Assembly: GCA_034411135.1 (NCBI GenBank)
Contig: DAOUMN010000019.1
Coordinates: forward strand, 1 to 39,991
Source of the DNA: Bellilinea sp034411135
GTDB taxonomy: Bacteria; Chloroflexota; Anaerolineae; Anaerolineales; Anaerolineaceae
Direction: 5' to 3'
Length of the DNA: 39,991 nucleotides
Shown: positions 9,015-16,896 of the stretch, piece after piece
How the letters are laid out: every line of letters begins with the position of its first letter
How positions within the stretch are numbered: position 1 is the stretch's first letter
Notes under the pieces: generated by a model
Seen by the model: the letters and a program-made list of their open reading frames with translations, nothing else
Databases searched by the model: none
What the model was told of the DNA's origin: nothing
Position numbers and translations under genes: made by a program

Positions 9015-10718
9015 ATGAAGAGATGGTTTTTGAAATCCCTGATGTTGATGGTCGCACTCTCGCTGGTGCTTTCGGCTTGCGCTACCCCTGCCCAGCCGAC
9101 CCAACCACCCGCCGCTCAGCCAACCCAGCCGCCTGCCCAGCCTGTTGAGCCGGCCGCGCCGGAAGAAACCCCGGAATTTACCTGGGGCGAATGGCGCAAT
9201 ACCGATCCGTATTCACCCATGCCACAAACTGTCACCGTCCGCCTGGTCAAGGGCGGGCAGGAAGGCTCCTCGCTGCTGCCCGCAGGTGAAAGCGTCGAGG
9301 ACAACCGCGCCTTGCGCTACATCGAAGCAACCCTCAATATTGATGTTGTCTTCGATTGGGTCTCAACCAGTGATAGCTACCTGGACAAACTCAATCTGAC
9401 CATCACCAGCGGTCAGATTCCGGATATTATGATCGTCAATCCCGTTCAGCTCCAGCAGTTGACCGAGGCGAACGCAATCGAGGACCTGACCCCGTATATC
9501 GAGAAATATGCCAACGCCGATATCCGCGCCAATTATGAGGCGACCAAGGGATTGGCTTTGCAGGCTGCCACCATTGACGGCAAGATCATGGGCATTCCCA
9601 ACGTTCAGCCGCAGGCAGATGCGCCGATTATGGTGTTTGTACGCCAGGACTGGCTGGACAAACTTGGTTTGAAAGGACCTGAAACTGTCGATGATGTTGC
9701 CGCTATTGCCAAAGCCTTCATTGAGCAGGACCCGGACGGCAACGGTCAAGCCGACACCTATGGCATCACCGGCACACTCAACCCGGTGATGGTGCCGAGT
9801 AACCTGCACGGTTTTGACGCAATCTTCAACGCCTACGGCGCTTTCCCGACGCTGTTCTTCCGCAACGCAGAAGGGAAAATCGTCTATGGATCGGTACAGC
9901 CAGAAACTAAGGAAGCCCTGGCGCGCCTGGCGCAAATGTACAAAGATGGCTTGATCGACCCCGAATTTGCCACCAAGAACACCGACAAATCCAATGAGAT
10001 CATTGTCGGTGGTAAGGGCGGCATCATGTTCGGACCGTGGTGGATTCCCTGGTGGCCGCTGACCGATTCGGTTGCCAACGATCCCAACGCGGACTGGCAG
10101 CCCTTCCTGATCAAGGATAAAAACGGCGAATATACTTTCTCGATGGGCGATTACACCTATAGCTTCGTGGTCGTGCGCAAAGGTTTCTCCAATCCAGAGA
10201 TCGCACTTAAGATCCTCAACGTGCAAAACGATCTCAGCTATGGGTTAAATAATGCGCCCCAATACTACCCCAACTTCAACGAAATCTGGACACTGCTCTT
10301 CCCGATTCCGTTCCTGATCGAACAGCCGTACGTGGTTGAGACAATGGGAACCCAGTACAAGCAGGCATTGGACGGTGAACTCGACCCAGCCACATTCAGC
10401 GAGGCGATGAAGGTCGAATTCGAACAGATCCAGAAGGACATCGCTGCCCCGCGCAGTGTGCCCTCCGACTGGGCGGTGCGCATGGCGCGCCTGGATGCCG
10501 CCCTGCTGCTGGCAGGCGGATATAAAGAAGTCCGCACCGACCCGGTTGCATCCCGCATCCTGCCCAATGAGCTGGCGTGGACATCGCTAAAGACCATGGA
10601 AGCCGAAACTATGCTGCAAATCATCACTGGCGCAAGACCGGTGGATTACTTCGATACCTTCGTACAGCAATGGTACAGCAGCGGCGGGCAGGCGCTGCTG
10701 GATAAAATGAACCAGTAA
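9015..10718 (+). CDS. Sugar ABC transporter substrate-binding lipoprotein (CUT1, LipO/YtcQ-like)
   Basis: A 567-residue extracellular solute-binding protein. It has a lysine/arginine start, a hydrophobic core and the lipobox LSAC (Cys22), so it should be lipid-anchored. A Pro/Gln/Ala-rich linker (about 24-52) leads to the binding domain. Length and layout match the large binding proteins that work with LplB/YtcP permeases on oligosaccharides rather than the 400-residue maltose type. The longer frame from 8946 lacks a sensible start. ATG 9015 has GGAGG at 9004-9008. It stands under the promoter at 8600. A strong hairpin follows the gene and probably keeps its transcript more abundant than that of the permeases. 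The ligand is probably an oligosaccharide cut by the neighbouring glycosidases (inference from context). Confidence 0.88.
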   Translation: MKRWFLKSLMLMVALSLVLSACATPAQPTQPPAAQPTQPPAQPVEPAAPEETPEFTWGEWRNTDPYSPMPQTVTVRLVKGGQEGSSLLPAGESVEDNRALRYIEATLNIDVVFDWVSTSDSYLDKLNLTITSGQIPDIMIVNPVQLQQLTEANAIEDLTPYIEKYANADIRANYEATKGLALQAATIDGKIMGIPNVQPQADAPIMVFVRQDWLDKLGLKGPETVDDVAAIAKAFIEQDPDGNGQADTYGITGTLNPVMVPSNLHGFDAIFNAYGAFPTLFFRNAEGKIVYGSVQPETKEALARLAQMYKDGLIDPEFATKNTDKSNEIIVGGKGGIMFGPWWIPWWPLTDSVANDPNADWQPFLIKDKNGEYTFSMGDYTYSFVVVRKGFSNPEIALKILNVQNDLSYGLNNAPQYYPNFNEIWTLLFPIPFLIEQPYVVETMGTQYKQALDGELDPATFSEAMKVEFEQIQKDIAAPRSVPSDWAVRMARLDAALLLAGGYKEVRTDPVASRILPNELAWTSLKTMEAETMLQIITGARPVDYFDTFVQQWYSSGGQALLDKMNQ

Positions 10719-10742
10719 GTCTTAACATAATCGTTTCACCCC

Positions 10743-10780
10743 GTGCTGGGGGATCGCGCTTGGCTGCGCTCCCCCAGCAC
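10743..10780 (+). terminator. Intercistronic hairpin between binding protein and permease genes
   Basis: GTGCTGGGGGA (10743-10753) pairs perfectly with TCCCCCAGCAC (10770-10780). Inside, GCGC (10756-10759) pairs with GCGC (10766-10769) around a 6-nt loop. A T-rich stretch with seven T follows about 13 nt later (from 10794), too far for a classic terminator. It probably acts as a partial terminator or 3'-end stabiliser, giving more binding protein than permease, as is common in such operons. Confidence 0.75.
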
Positions 10781-10866
10781 TCCCTATTTAATAATTTTTT
10801 TACCGGTATGCCACATCCCCCAAGGGGGAACTCGGTCGCCTGCCATTCTACAAGAAAAGGATGACC

Positions 10867-11757
10867 ATGTTCAAAAAATCGGACACTCTTTGGTACTACC
10901 TGATGATCCTGCCTGGCGTTGCGTTGCTGATCGCCTTTACCTTTGTCCCGCTTTTTTATTCCGTCATCGCCTTCCAGAAATTTAATCCCGCACTGGGCAT
11001 ACAAAACTCTCCCTGGGTCGGGCTGGATAACTTCCTCTTTCTGATCCAGATCCCCGAGGCTAAACGGGTTTTTTCCAACACACTCTTCATCGCAACGATG
11101 AAGATCATCCTCATGTTGACCGTGGCGGTAGTTTTTGCCCTGCTGCTCAACGAAATCCGCTACGCGCGCATCAAACGCTCGATCCAGACCATGGTTTACC
11201 TGCCACATTTCCTCTCCTGGGTTATCCTGGCGGGCATCCTGCGCACCATACTGGCACGCGATGGTCTGATGAACGATTTTCTTGGCTTGCTCGGGCTGGA
11301 TCCAATTCAATTCCTTGGCAGACCAGCCATCTTTCCCTGGGTGATCATCCTCAGCGACGTGTGGAAGGAATTTGGCTTTGAAGCCATTATCTACCTGGCT
11401 GCGCTGACCGCCATTGACCCGACCCTGTACGAGGTTGCCGACCTGGATGGAGCGAACCGTTTCCAGAAAATGTGGTACATCTCACTGCCCAGCATTGCTC
11501 CCACCATTGTACTGGTCGCTTCGTTGAGTATTGGCAATATTCTCAATGCTGGCTTTGACCAAATTTTTAACCTGTACAGTCCAATTGTGTACTCAACCGG
11601 TGACATTCTTGATACCTACGTTTACCGCATTGGGTTAGTACAGGGGCAGTACAGCATCGGTACCGCCGTCGGTTTATTCAAAACGGTCATATCGCTGATC
11701 CTGATCGGCGTATCCTACTGGGTGGCGAGTAAATTCGCCAATTACCGCATTTTCTAG
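10867..11757 (+). CDS. Sugar ABC transporter permease, LplB/YteP type
   Basis: A 296-residue inner-membrane permease with six predicted transmembrane segments. It has the EAA cytoplasmic loop YEVADLDGANRFQKMWYISL, which contacts the ATPase, followed by PSIAPTIV. It forms the first half of a heterodimeric CUT1 sugar importer with the next gene. Two ATGs are possible. ATG 10861 abuts the AAAAGG sequence, whereas ATG 10867 stands 6 nt from it and is preferred. The stop is 9 nt before the next start. No ATPase gene is nearby. In relatives of this type a shared MsmX-like ATPase encoded elsewhere energises several transporters, and the same is inferred here. Confidence 0.88.
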   Translation: MFKKSDTLWYYLMILPGVALLIAFTFVPLFYSVIAFQKFNPALGIQNSPWVGLDNFLFLIQIPEAKRVFSNTLFIATMKIILMLTVAVVFALLLNEIRYARIKRSIQTMVYLPHFLSWVILAGILRTILARDGLMNDFLGLLGLDPIQFLGRPAIFPWVIILSDVWKEFGFEAIIYLAALTAIDPTLYEVADLDGANRFQKMWYISLPSIAPTIVLVASLSIGNILNAGFDQIFNLYSPIVYSTGDILDTYVYRIGLVQGQYSIGTAVGLFKTVISLILIGVSYWVASKFANYRIF

Positions 11758-11766
11758 GAGGGCAGC

Positions 11767-12648
11767 ATGGTCACTTCCCGCCGTTTGCAAGACCGAATTA
11801 TCGATTGGCTGATCACCGCCTTCCTGCTTGCTCTTGGGTTCAGCACCCTGCTGCCGCTCATCAACACCCTGGCTATCTCGTTGAGCGATAAGGCAGCCGT
11901 CAGCGGTGGCATGGTCAGCCTGCTGCCAGTTGGCACCAACTTGTTTGCCTACGAGTACATTCTGCGCGACGAGAAATTCTGGCGCGCCTTCGGGGTTTCC
12001 ATCCAGCGGGTGGCACTGGGTGGCTTTCTCAACTTCGTGTTTGCCGTATTGACCGCTTTCCCGCTTTCGCGCACTGCCAAAGCCTTTCCGGGGCGCAACA
12101 TTTTTATGTGGATGTTCGTTTTCGGAATGATCCTCAATGTCGGTCTCGTGCCCTGGTACCTGACCATCAGCGGTTACGGGCTGATCGATAACCTTTGGGC
12201 GCTGGTTCTACCTACCGCGGTGCCAATCTGGAATGTCATCATCCTGATGAATTTCTTTCGCAACATTCCCAAGGAACTGGATGAAGCTGCCCGCATTGAC
12301 GGGGCAAACCCGTTGCAACTGCTCTGGCACGTTTATTTACCCACCTCGCTGCCTGCACTGGCAACCATCACCCTGTTCAGCATTGTCGGTCATTGGAACT
12401 CCTTCTTTGACGGCTTGATTTTAATGAACAACCCCAACAACTACCCGCTGCAAACCTACATCCAGCAACTGGTCATCGCCGACCGTCCGGCGCTTCATGG
12501 CGGGCAGGCACAATTGCTGGCGCAGTTGTCCAACAACACACTCAATGCAGCCAAGCTGTTCATTGCCATGCTGCCGATCCTGATCGTCTATCCCTTCCTG
12601 CAACGCTACTTCATTCGCGGCATCATGCTTGGGTCGGTCAAAGAGTAA
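11767..12648 (+). CDS. Sugar ABC transporter permease, LplC/YtcP type
   Basis: A 293-residue permease with six hydrophobic segments and a well-preserved EAA loop (EAARIDGANPLQLLWHVYLP). It pairs with the LplB-type permease upstream. ATG 11767 is preceded by GGAGG (11757-11761), part of which is the preceding stop region, so the two are translated in tandem. The C-terminus RYFIRGIMLGSVKE is typical of this subfamily. A terminator follows 30 nt after the stop, which ends the transporter operon. Confidence 0.9.
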   Translation: MVTSRRLQDRIIDWLITAFLLALGFSTLLPLINTLAISLSDKAAVSGGMVSLLPVGTNLFAYEYILRDEKFWRAFGVSIQRVALGGFLNFVFAVLTAFPLSRTAKAFPGRNIFMWMFVFGMILNVGLVPWYLTISGYGLIDNLWALVLPTAVPIWNVIILMNFFRNIPKELDEAARIDGANPLQLLWHVYLPTSLPALATITLFSIVGHWNSFFDGLILMNNPNNYPLQTYIQQLVIADRPALHGGQAQLLAQLSNNTLNAAKLFIAMLPILIVYPFLQRYFIRGIMLGSVKE

Positions 12649-12677
12649 ATCTCCCTCTCCAGCTGGAGCCAATTCAG

Positions 12678-12718
12678 CCAGGGTCGAAACGCGCCTGTTT
12701 CAAACCTGGTAGTTTTTT
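12678..12718 (+). terminator. Intrinsic terminator of the transporter operon
   Basis: CCAGG (12678-12682) pairs with CCTGG (12705-12709). An inner stem GAAAC/GTTTC encloses a GCGCCT loop, with two mismatches between the stems. TTTTTT (12713-12718) follows 3 nt after the stem. It stands 30 nt after the last permease stop. Confidence 0.65.
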
Positions 12719-12751
12719 ATCGCCATGCGTCTGTTTGCCTGCTGCCGTTAG

Positions 12752-12880
12752 GCACTACTCGATGCCGGACGAGAACCGGCAGTAGTGGGAATCAACCGCG
12801 CCACCCAGCAGCTGCACACCGGGCAGTGCATCCACCTGAACGGCTCGACCAGCGCAATTGAAGTGATCGAAGCTGCCTAA
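12752..12880 (+). pseudogene. Remnant of a PEP-utilising enzyme mobile (swivelling) domain
   Basis: After an in-frame TAG (12749-12751) the frame reads ALLDAGREPAVVGINRATQ, then QLHTGQCIHLNGSTSAIEVI, and stops at 12880. PAVVG-x-x-x-ATQ-x-L-x-x-GQ-x-x-x-x-x-G-x-x-x-x-VEVI-like spacing is the C-terminal end of the phosphohistidine swivelling domain found in PEP synthases, PTS enzyme I and rifampin phosphotransferases. No start codon, upstream domain or ribosome site is present, so I read it as a leftover 3' end. Its last bases overlap the stop of the convergent beta-propeller gene. The remainder of the 12649-12876 gap holds only the terminator. Confidence 0.55.
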
Positions 12881-13884
12881 ATCCGCGAAAAACGGAGGCG
12901 GTACTTCGATTCGCCGTGAATGAACAGACGCGAGACCGCGCCTGCTTCGCGCTCGGTTTCCTGGCGGGCGGTGTCGCTTCCGACCACCTGCGGGTACCAG
13001 CCTTTCTCTTCCAGAATGCGCAGTGGAGGAGTCCAGCTAGAGGGATCGGAAATATCGTGGGTCAGACTGATGTAAATGCCGTCCTGTTGCCAGCGCGGGT
13101 CTATAGCGCGATTCATCAAGATGACATACTGTTGAATATGGGTATTCCAGTGCACCGAGGGTCCCCAAAATGTGTCCGGCTGCGGACTGTACCAGTCTGC
13201 ATTGACCGGAATGATCGGGGTTACCTTGCCGCGCAGACCTGGCTGCTGCCAGTCACCCTGGTACCACTTCATCACCTTGCCGACCGGGCAAAAGCGATCC
13301 TCATAACGCATTCGTGCCAACGAGATGCCCTGCTGGGTAACGTCCTTGTAGTAGGTGCCAAAGAGAAAGTAGAAATATTCGCGATTGCGGTCGAGGATGA
13401 CCGAAAAATCACCATTGCCGCCTGCGAACCAGAAGTTGTGGTTTTCCAGGTTGAGCGTTTCGGGTCCACCCACCAATACCAAGCCCAGATCGTCCCAGGT
13501 TTTCCCATTATCCTGCGAGATCACCGCCCCAATGAACGGCGCGGTGAGAGGAAACTGCCGCCCAATCTGATATTCATCCGGCACCAGGTGTGCCGGTTCG
13601 TTGTGATACCAGCCCAGCAGCGTGCCATCGGCTTCCTGATGCACCGACTCGATCCAGCGCCCGCCGTCACGCCAGGCTGACCAGGTGATTTCCTCTCCGC
13701 GGGTCATGCGCTCGACGTTTTCTCCCATCGAATGCACCGGGTGTCCGGTGGAGTTGAGCACATAGAATTTCCCCTCCCACCACCAGCACGGGCTGTTGCA
13801 ATCCGCCGCACTGGGGAAGCGGAGTGTCTCTGTTTCCTCAATCTCGATCTTCACGTTGCCAATCTGGTAGGTTAAGTCACCCAT
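12877..13884 (-). CDS. Beta-propeller protein of unknown function, glycosidase-like
   Basis: A 335-residue protein that I cannot assign to a named family with certainty. It is rich in Trp, Tyr and Gly, as in five-bladed propellers. It has one clear Asp box, SQDNGKTW (123-130), as in sialidase-type propellers, and repeated motifs of the kind DRNREYFYFLFGTYY and FWGPSVHWNTH. The layout recalls GH43- or DUF4185-type proteins. It has no signal peptide. ATG 13884 is the best start (AGGAGA at 13901-13896, about 11 nt away). A TTG at 13917 would add 11 residues. It is the last gene of the GntR-GH36-SMP30 operon, so a role in handling the same glycan or its products is likely. Its catalytic residues cannot be named. 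Confidence 0.68.
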   Translation of the reverse strand: MGDLTYQIGNVKIEIEETETLRFPSAADCNSPCWWWEGKFYVLNSTGHPVHSMGENVERMTRGEEITWSAWRDGGRWIESVHQEADGTLLGWYHNEPAHLVPDEYQIGRQFPLTAPFIGAVISQDNGKTWDDLGLVLVGGPETLNLENHNFWFAGGNGDFSVILDRNREYFYFLFGTYYKDVTQQGISLARMRYEDRFCPVGKVMKWYQGDWQQPGLRGKVTPIIPVNADWYSPQPDTFWGPSVHWNTHIQQYVILMNRAIDPRWQQDGIYISLTHDISDPSSWTPPLRILEEKGWYPQVVGSDTARQETEREAGAVSRLFIHGESKYRLRFSRI

Positions 13885-13943
13885 GGGTTTTAAGGTCTCC
13901 TCTCGATCCTGACACAAATATCATTGCACCAATCGATGTTAAT

Positions 13944-14816
13944 TCAGCCAGCGAACATCGGCTCGGCGATGCCCTTGCCAATGCCGCGAATACGGAACAG
14001 GTTGCCTGCCAGTGGGTGCTTTGCCCGCTGGGAACGCGGAATTTCGTACTGGGCAGAGGTTATATACAACTCATCCAGGTTTTGCCCGCCAAAGGTCATG
14101 CTGGTCGGGTAGCGCACTGGCATGGAGATTACCCGCTCCAGCCGCCCGCGCGGATCGTACCGCTCCAGGCAGCTGCCACCCCATACCGCAATCCAGATGA
14201 AACCGGCGGCATCCACGGTTAACCCATCCGGTACGCCCTGCCGCTCCGAACGGTTGATCAGCACCCGCCGGTTGGCAATTTCCCCGCCAGAAAGATCAAA
14301 ATCGTAAACGTAGATGATGCCAGGGGTCGAATCGACAAAATACATGAGTTTGTTGTCCGGGCTCCAACCAATACCATTGGAAATATCGAAACCGGTATCC
14401 ATACGCCGCACCGAACCATCGGGGTCAAGCCGGTACAGGCTGTTCTGATAGCGGTCACCCAGCGTGCCTGCCCAGAAGCGCCCCGCCCGGTCGACTGCTC
14501 CGTCATTGAAACGCGTACCGCGCTTGTCCTTTTCCGGATCGGCGATGCGACTCAGCGCACCGGTGGTTGAATCAAAATAGGCAAGTCCGCGTTCGGTCGC
14601 CAGAACCAGCCCGCCGCCGCGCCGGAATGCCAGCGCGCCGACCTTTTCGCCAATGGCAGCAGCCTGGTGGTCACCACCGATTGTCTCAAGCCGGTGAATG
14701 CAACCCGCCTCGATATCCACCCAGTACACCGCCTGCTCACCATTGTGCCAGAGCGGACCCTCGCCGAGTTCATCCCGAGCTGCCCATACCATTTCAACTT
14801 CAATACTCGAATTCAT
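13944..14816 (-). CDS. SMP-30/gluconolactonase family sugar lactonase
   Basis: A 290-residue six-bladed propeller of the SMP-30/gluconolactonase/LRE family, which opens aldonolactones to aldonic acids using a divalent metal. The three expected metal ligands are in place: Glu19 in LGEGPLWH, Asn147 in DISNGIGW and Asp197 in VPDGL. RFNDGAVD (102-109) supplies substrate-contacting Asn/Asp residues. The start at ATG 14816 overlaps the GH36 stop as ATGA, with AGGGGA 5 nt upstream, so translation is coupled. The frame could start 15 nt earlier, but without a ribosome site. Together with the dehydrogenase at 18023 and the dehydratase at 18790 it would make the middle step of an oxidative sugar pathway (inference). 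Confidence 0.88.
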   Translation of the reverse strand: MNSSIEVEMVWAARDELGEGPLWHNGEQAVYWVDIEAGCIHRLETIGGDHQAAAIGEKVGALAFRRGGGLVLATERGLAYFDSTTGALSRIADPEKDKRGTRFNDGAVDRAGRFWAGTLGDRYQNSLYRLDPDGSVRRMDTGFDISNGIGWSPDNKLMYFVDSTPGIIYVYDFDLSGGEIANRRVLINRSERQGVPDGLTVDAAGFIWIAVWGGSCLERYDPRGRLERVISMPVRYPTSMTFGGQNLDELYITSAQYEIPRSQRAKHPLAGNLFRIRGIGKGIAEPMFAG

Positions 14817-16879
14817 GCAATCCCCTGCCATGCCTGCGCCGTGAGTTTCAATAAAGCCGACTCTTCTTCCTCCAGCGTCGAAAATAGCAACCCTTCCTCC
14901 ATCAATTGTCGTCCGCTGAATACTGCCCGGTATTCGCCCTCCAGACCTTCCACCAAGTAAAACCTATCCCGCTGCAAGCCTTGTAAACGGATAGCGCGCT
15001 GTGCCTTTGCACCTGGCAGGCGGAAAACGAACAACAAGTGTTCATCCTCGGCGGTCAGGCTGTACTGAAAGGCTGCCCAGCGCTCACCCTCCCCGCTGCG
15101 CAGCGGTTGCAATGTCAGGCGGTATAGATCGGCTTGCTGAATAAAGCGGCGCACCTGTGAGCGGTAGAGTTGGTTGTGCTTCACGATGCGCTCTGCCAGC
15201 CAGTCAGGCAAACGCGGCAATTTTTGCGAGATGCCATACCAGCCGAGCATCGAGATATGGGTGTAATAATCCCATTTTTTGCGCGTCAGAGTCGGATCGT
15301 GCGGGTCGAAGTTCTGTTGCGGCGGGGGGTTGAGGTTGCGCCAGTCACTAAATGTCCAATGCAGCAGCACATTGGCAGCCAGCATGGTGCTGGCACCCCA
15401 GAAGATTTGCAGATCATGAACAGCCCAATCCGGGTCCGATAAAAAGGTCATGTGCGTCTGGCGCAGCATGCCCAGGTCGATTCGCAACCCGCCGGAGGAG
15501 CAATTTTCCAGCACCAGCGTCGGATAATCCCGGCGCAGTCTCTCCAGGGTTCGATAATATCCACGGTAGTGCTCGTACAACCCATCCCCACGCTGGTGCC
15601 CGTGATCTTCACGATTGCAGCCCGCCCCTGGATCGAGGTTGAAATCCACTTTGATCCAATCACAGCCGTACTCCTCAACCAGCCGCCGCAGCGTTTGGTA
15701 AGCCCATTCCTGCACCTGAGGGTTGCCAAAGCACACACAGCCGAGCGGCTTTCCATCCCGCAGGGCAACATATTCCGGGTAATCCTGTGCCAGTTGTGCC
15801 CGCTCGCCCAACGCTTCAATTTCACACCACATGCCAAACTTCATCCCGCGCGCATGAACCGCATCTGCCAGGGCGCGCGGCCCATCCGGAAAGCGCTGCC
15901 GGTTGACCAACGCCCAATCACCACGGTAGTGTTCCCAAAAGGTGCCTGCATCGCTGGGTCCAAACCAGCCAGCGTCCAGCGTGCACACCTCGAATCCCAT
16001 TTGAGCAGCCCTTTCCACGTTTGCCAGAAATACTTCCTGATTGATCTCAGCATCTTCATAGGGCCACCAGTGATTCCATTCCACCGGCAGGCTTGCGGCA
16101 ACCGGATTGTACGGGTACCAGAATTTGCGTCCCACCCGCGCATACTGCTGAGAAACATCATTGAGATGCTCGCCAGCTACCAGGACAAACGGCGCACCTT
16201 CCAACGATTCACCCGGTTGGAGAACTTTGCTGAATTCCCAATCATGGATTCCCCCGCTCAGGCAAACACCCCCGTTTTCCAGCGGGTGGAATCGCATCAC
16301 CCAATTGCCCGACCAGGCAACCGCCCCGGAGAGCACAGCCCCCTGTTCATCCGTCAGCGCAAACCAGGGATGGGACCCCTTAGATGAACGTCCTGAGCGC
16401 GATTCCAGGATCATCTCCCCATCCAGACGGCGGTGTTGCGGCTCAAACTCGCTGCCCCAATTTCCGGTAAAGGAAAACAAAAGGGCTGACATTGGTGCCA
16501 GGTTGAGCGCCAATGAATCGATTTGCTCCACGCGCTGCAGCCTGTCAATTCGGTTTGTCACAACCGTCCGGGCTTCCAAAAGTGCTTCACCTTCGTAAAT
16601 ATGGATGTGCTGTTCTACAGTCAACAGGGTATGCTGGAATCGAAATACATGCTTATGGACGCCGGGATTGTCCCGGTTTTCATGGTGCTCGACCCATTCG
16701 CAATTTTGCGCATCGTAACGGATGCCGTCCACGATGACAGTAAACAGCGGAGACACCGCCCGTGGGTGCAGCCATTCCCTACCGCCTCCATTGAGGGTTT
16801 CCAGTTGGAGTGCACCGTTTTCAGCACGCAGCACACAGCCCAAACGGCTGGTCGAGAGATCGATCATCACAGGGGGCAT
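14813..16879 (-). CDS. Alpha-galactosidase, glycoside hydrolase family 36
   Basis: A 688-residue GH36 enzyme releasing alpha-linked galactose. An N-terminal beta-supersandwich (about 1-260) precedes the barrel. LDAGWFG (301-307) and KFGMWCEIE (347-355) are typical. DWIKVDFNLD carries the nucleophile Asp412. ENCSSGGLRID (458-468) and the SDPDW segment (481-485) carry the expected acid/base aspartate. The family is usually about 700-730 residues, so this is complete. There is no signal peptide, so it works on imported oligosaccharides such as raffinose-type or galactomannan fragments. The start ATG 16879 has GAGG 8 nt upstream and lies 17 nt after the regulator stop. The downstream gene overlaps by 4 nt. 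Confidence 0.93.
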   Translation of the reverse strand: MPPVMIDLSTSRLGCVLRAENGALQLETLNGGGREWLHPRAVSPLFTVIVDGIRYDAQNCEWVEHHENRDNPGVHKHVFRFQHTLLTVEQHIHIYEGEALLEARTVVTNRIDRLQRVEQIDSLALNLAPMSALLFSFTGNWGSEFEPQHRRLDGEMILESRSGRSSKGSHPWFALTDEQGAVLSGAVAWSGNWVMRFHPLENGGVCLSGGIHDWEFSKVLQPGESLEGAPFVLVAGEHLNDVSQQYARVGRKFWYPYNPVAASLPVEWNHWWPYEDAEINQEVFLANVERAAQMGFEVCTLDAGWFGPSDAGTFWEHYRGDWALVNRQRFPDGPRALADAVHARGMKFGMWCEIEALGERAQLAQDYPEYVALRDGKPLGCVCFGNPQVQEWAYQTLRRLVEEYGCDWIKVDFNLDPGAGCNREDHGHQRGDGLYEHYRGYYRTLERLRRDYPTLVLENCSSGGLRIDLGMLRQTHMTFLSDPDWAVHDLQIFWGASTMLAANVLLHWTFSDWRNLNPPPQQNFDPHDPTLTRKKWDYYTHISMLGWYGISQKLPRLPDWLAERIVKHNQLYRSQVRRFIQQADLYRLTLQPLRSGEGERWAAFQYSLTAEDEHLLFVFRLPGAKAQRAIRLQGLQRDRFYLVEGLEGEYRAVFSGRQLMEEGLLFSTLEEEESALLKLTAQAWQGIA

Positions 16880-16896
16880 GTTGGGTACCTCGCTTG

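Noticed and set aside
9363..10226. Minus-strand open frame of 287 codons inside the binding-protein gene
   Set aside because: The plus frame has signal, lipobox and operon context. The minus frame has none.
12916..13680. Long plus-strand open frame (254 codons) opposite the beta-propeller gene
   Set aside because: It lacks a ribosome site and family features. The minus frame has conserved propeller motifs and fits the operon, so this is an antisense shadow.
15452..16387. Plus-strand open frame of 311 codons inside the GH36 gene
   Set aside because: It is entirely opposite catalytic segments of a clear alpha-galactosidase and has no motif of its own.
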